A stretch of 7,155 nucleotides of DNA from Candidatus Kaiserbacteria bacterium. Lineage in GTDB: Bacteria > Patescibacteriota > Minisyncoccia > Phycocordibacterales > UBA918. The translations under genes were made by a program, and so were the position numbers. Below the pieces are notes generated by a model. That model had not been told where the DNA came from. It worked only from the letters and a program-made list of their open reading frames with translations, and did no database searches. Shown here piece by piece: positions 5,271 to 7,155 of this stretch (position 1 is the stretch's first letter; each line of letters opens with the position of its first letter). The DNA is taken from contig SKHJ01000035.1 in NCBI GenBank assembly GCA_007116965.1, forward strand, positions 1-7,155. Reading direction: 5' to 3'.

Positions 5271-6971
5271 ATGAAAAACCGCACCGAACCTTGGTACTGG
5301 CTCAACGACAGTAGCCGACTCTTCCTCGAGCGCGGCTATCTCTTACCAGGGCAGACGCCCGAAGAACGCATTAAGATCATCGCCGACCGAGCCGAAGAGT
5401 TGACTGGTAAGGCAGGCTTCGCTGAAAAATTCACTGAGTATATGTCCAAAGGCTGGATCTCGCTCGCCTCACCCGTCTGGGCCAACTACGGTGCTGGTCG
5501 AGGCTTGCCGATTAGCTGTTTTGGTTCGTATATCGATGACAGTATGGGGAGTATTCTCTACACGCAAGCTGAAGTCGGAATGATGAGTAAAATGGGTGGT
5601 GGTTGCTCGGCCTACTTCGGCGCCTTGCGTGGTCGCGGTTCGGAGATCAAGAACAGTGGTCAGTCATCTGGCGCGGTGCATTTTATGCAGCTGTTTGAGA
5701 CGTTGGTCGATGTAGTCAGTCAAGGTCACATCCGCCGCGGGCACCTCTCACCGTACTTACCACTCGAGCACCCAGATGTCTTGGAGTTTCTCGAGATTGG
5801 TACCGAAGGTAACCCGATTCAGAAGTTGACCCACGGCGTAACGGTGGGTGATGAGTGGTTGCAGGCAATGATCGAGGGTGACGAGGAGAAGCGCGCTATC
5901 TGGGCCAAGGTTATCCAGCGTCGAGGCGAAATGGGCTACCCGTACATTATGTACTCGGACAACGCCAACAACCAGACCGTCGACGTCTACAAAGATAAAG
6001 GTCTGCGCATCTACGCCAGCAATATGTGCAGCGAGATTATGTTGCCGAGCAAAGAAGACTGGTCGTTCGTCTGCTGCCTCTCGTCGGTCAACCTGCTGCA
6101 CTACGACACGTGGAAAGACACCGACCTGATCGAGACGATGATCATCTTTCTCGATAGTGTGATGGAAGAATTCATTATGAAGCTTGAAGCGTTGCGTGAC
6201 TCGGGTAATCCAGAGCAAGAACGCGCTTTTAGCTTTATGGAGCGGGCGTACAATTTCGCCAAGGCCAACCGCGCCTTGGGTCTTGGGGTGCTTGGCTATC
6301 ACTCGTACTTCCAGTCACATATGATCCCGTTTGAGAGTCAGGAAGCCGAGGCCAAGAACGTTGAGATGTTCAAACTGATCCGCGAGAAGGCCGACGCAGC
6401 TACCAAACAGCTCGGCCAAGAGCTCGGTGAGCCGGAAGTACTTAAAGGGTACGGCCGACGCAACACGACGACGCTAGCTATCGCCCCGACCACCTCCTCG
6501 GCCTTTATTCTTGGGCAGGTGTCGCAAGGTATTGAGCCGGTCTGGTCGAATTGCTACACCAAGGATGTGCAGAAGATGAAGACCACGCTGAAGAATCCAT
6601 TCTTAGAAGACCTCTTGGTTGAAAAGGGTCAGGACAAAAAAGAAGTGTGGGACAGCATTCGCGACAACGACGGCTCGGTCCAACACCTCGATTTCCTCAG
6701 CGAAGAGGAGAAGTCCGTCTTCCGCACTTTCGCTGAAATTGACCAAAACGCCGTCATCGAGCAAGCCGCCGCCCGTGGTGAGTATATCGACCAAGGGCAG
6801 TCACTCAACGTGATGATCGCGCCTGATACACCAGTGAAGGACATCAACCAACTCTACATCAAGGCCTGGAAGCTGGGACTCAAGACACTGTATTATCAGC
6901 ACTCAATGAATGCCGCGCAGCAACTTAGTCGCAAGAAGATTATTGAGCGACAAGAGAAGGAAGGGAAGTAA
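5271..6971 (+). CDS. nrdA: class I ribonucleotide reductase catalytic subunit lacking ATP-cone and C-terminal Cys pair
   Basis: 566 residues, short for NrdA (E. coli 761). It reduces ribonucleoside diphosphates to deoxyribonucleotides with NrdB. It starts directly with the R1 fold (LFLERGYLLPGQTPEERI), so the N-terminal ATP-cone is absent, complementing the cone on NrdB. Active-site residues are in place: C83 (ISCFGSY, equal to E. coli C225), N251, C253 and E255 (NMCSEI, equal to N437/C439/E441), C268 (FVCCLSSVNL, equal to C462, followed by an extra C269), and Y541-Y542 (KTLYYQ, equal to Y730/Y731). PTTSSAFILGQ at 406-416 is the conserved finger region. After YYQ only 24 residues remain (ending RQEKEGK), and they contain no cysteine. 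The C-terminal pair that normally passes electrons from thioredoxin or glutaredoxin is therefore missing. No Shine-Dalgarno precedes ATG 5271. Confidence 0.95.
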   Translation: MKNRTEPWYWLNDSSRLFLERGYLLPGQTPEERIKIIADRAEELTGKAGFAEKFTEYMSKGWISLASPVWANYGAGRGLPISCFGSYIDDSMGSILYTQAEVGMMSKMGGGCSAYFGALRGRGSEIKNSGQSSGAVHFMQLFETLVDVVSQGHIRRGHLSPYLPLEHPDVLEFLEIGTEGNPIQKLTHGVTVGDEWLQAMIEGDEEKRAIWAKVIQRRGEMGYPYIMYSDNANNQTVDVYKDKGLRIYASNMCSEIMLPSKEDWSFVCCLSSVNLLHYDTWKDTDLIETMIIFLDSVMEEFIMKLEALRDSGNPEQERAFSFMERAYNFAKANRALGLGVLGYHSYFQSHMIPFESQEAEAKNVEMFKLIREKADAATKQLGQELGEPEVLKGYGRRNTTTLAIAPTTSSAFILGQVSQGIEPVWSNCYTKDVQKMKTTLKNPFLEDLLVEKGQDKKEVWDSIRDNDGSVQHLDFLSEEEKSVFRTFAEIDQNAVIEQAAARGEYIDQGQSLNVMIAPDTPVKDINQLYIKAWKLGLKTLYYQHSMNAAQQLSRKKIIERQEKEGK

Positions 6972-6978
6972 AGGAGAC

Positions 6979-6998
6979 AGGAACGCCTAGGCGTTCCT
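6979..6998 (+). terminator. palindromic hairpin after nrdA
   Basis: A perfect 20-base palindrome, AGGAACGCCT followed by AGGCGTTCCT, begins 7 bases after the nrdA stop. Flanking GAGA/TCTC extends the stem across one mismatch. Only TTCTCT follows rather than a T-run, so it is a weak intrinsic terminator or an mRNA 3' end. It resembles the 2883-2910 palindrome, sharing GAAC...CCTAGG...GTTC. Confidence 0.6.
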
Positions 6999-7060
6999 TC
7001 TCTGTATCAAACATTCGTTGGGTGCAGAGAAGGGTAGCTTGGGAGAGAAGGAGCTATCTG

Positions 7061-7102
7061 GCTTTTCTTTTAACCAAAAGAAAAGCGGCCGTTGGAGCGG
7101 CC
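7061..7102 (-). terminator. terminator of a minus-strand gene beyond the right edge
   Basis: On the minus strand GGCCG-CTCCAA-CGGCC (7102-7087) forms a GC-rich hairpin followed by GC and TTTTCTTTT, a standard intrinsic terminator. The T-tract can also pair with its mirror in a second, AT-rich hairpin (7061-7071 with 7076-7086, 11 bp, loop AACC), mutually exclusive at its edge. This implies a convergent minus-strand gene entering from the right. A frame reading FVRLLVS to TAA at 7132-7130 could be its end, but this is too short to claim. Confidence 0.7.
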
Positions 7103-7155
7103 ACTTCTCAACATTATTAGCTAAGCAGATTAGCTTACCAACAATCTAACAAAAA

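Noticed and set aside
5757..6302. Long minus-strand open frame (181 codons) inside nrdA
   Set aside because: It is an antisense shadow of a strongly conserved gene, with no start signal or recognisable domain.

Overview
The window looks like a bacterial chromosome segment of moderate GC using the standard code. Several genes start without a recognisable Shine-Dalgarno sequence, the tRNA gene does not encode CCA, and the gene set is small and compact. This would fit a streamlined lineage such as Patescibacteria/CPR, but that placement is an inference and is weakly supported. No phage, transposase or CRISPR array is visible.

Left edge (1-530, minus strand). A tRNA-His(GTG) gene at 397-469 has a good promoter upstream at 536-564. 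Directly downstream on the same strand is an unidentified structured RNA candidate at 197-361. Its two ends repeat the acceptor/T-stem strands of tRNA-His, and a long inverted repeat (352-405) links the two units. At the very edge there may be the first 8 codons of another minus-strand gene behind a Shine-Dalgarno sequence.

Positions 614-2410 (plus strand) hold a possible 29-residue membrane peptide, a Dps-type ferritin, and a YibE/F-family membrane protein 18 bases behind dps, ending in an intrinsic terminator. This looks like a short stress/envelope operon. mscL (2464-2853) follows as a separate unit with its own promoter-like region.

Positions 2883-3482 (minus strand) hold two short unknown reading frames in the same frame, separated by a single in-frame TAG. 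They may be one broken or recoded gene. They converge on mscL at a perfect 28-base palindrome.

Positions 3483-3909 form a control region: a long dyad, a perfect DnaA box, a promoter-like pair, two NrdR-box-like sites and a stem-loop. It leads into nrdB (3910-5226) and nrdA (5271-6971), a class I ribonucleotide reductase. Its allosteric ATP-cone is on the radical-generating NrdB subunit rather than on NrdA. NrdA is short and lacks the usual C-terminal redox cysteine pair. The two genes share a GTAATCA motif at the same distance before their start codons instead of a Shine-Dalgarno sequence. A palindrome closes the operon, and the right edge carries a terminator for a minus-strand gene that lies outside the window.

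Functional reading: Dps (iron/oxidant protection), MscL (osmotic relief) and ribonucleotide reductase (dNTP supply) are ordinary housekeeping and stress functions. The unusual parts are the tRNA-linked RNA, the RNR architecture and control region, and the interrupted minus-strand gene.
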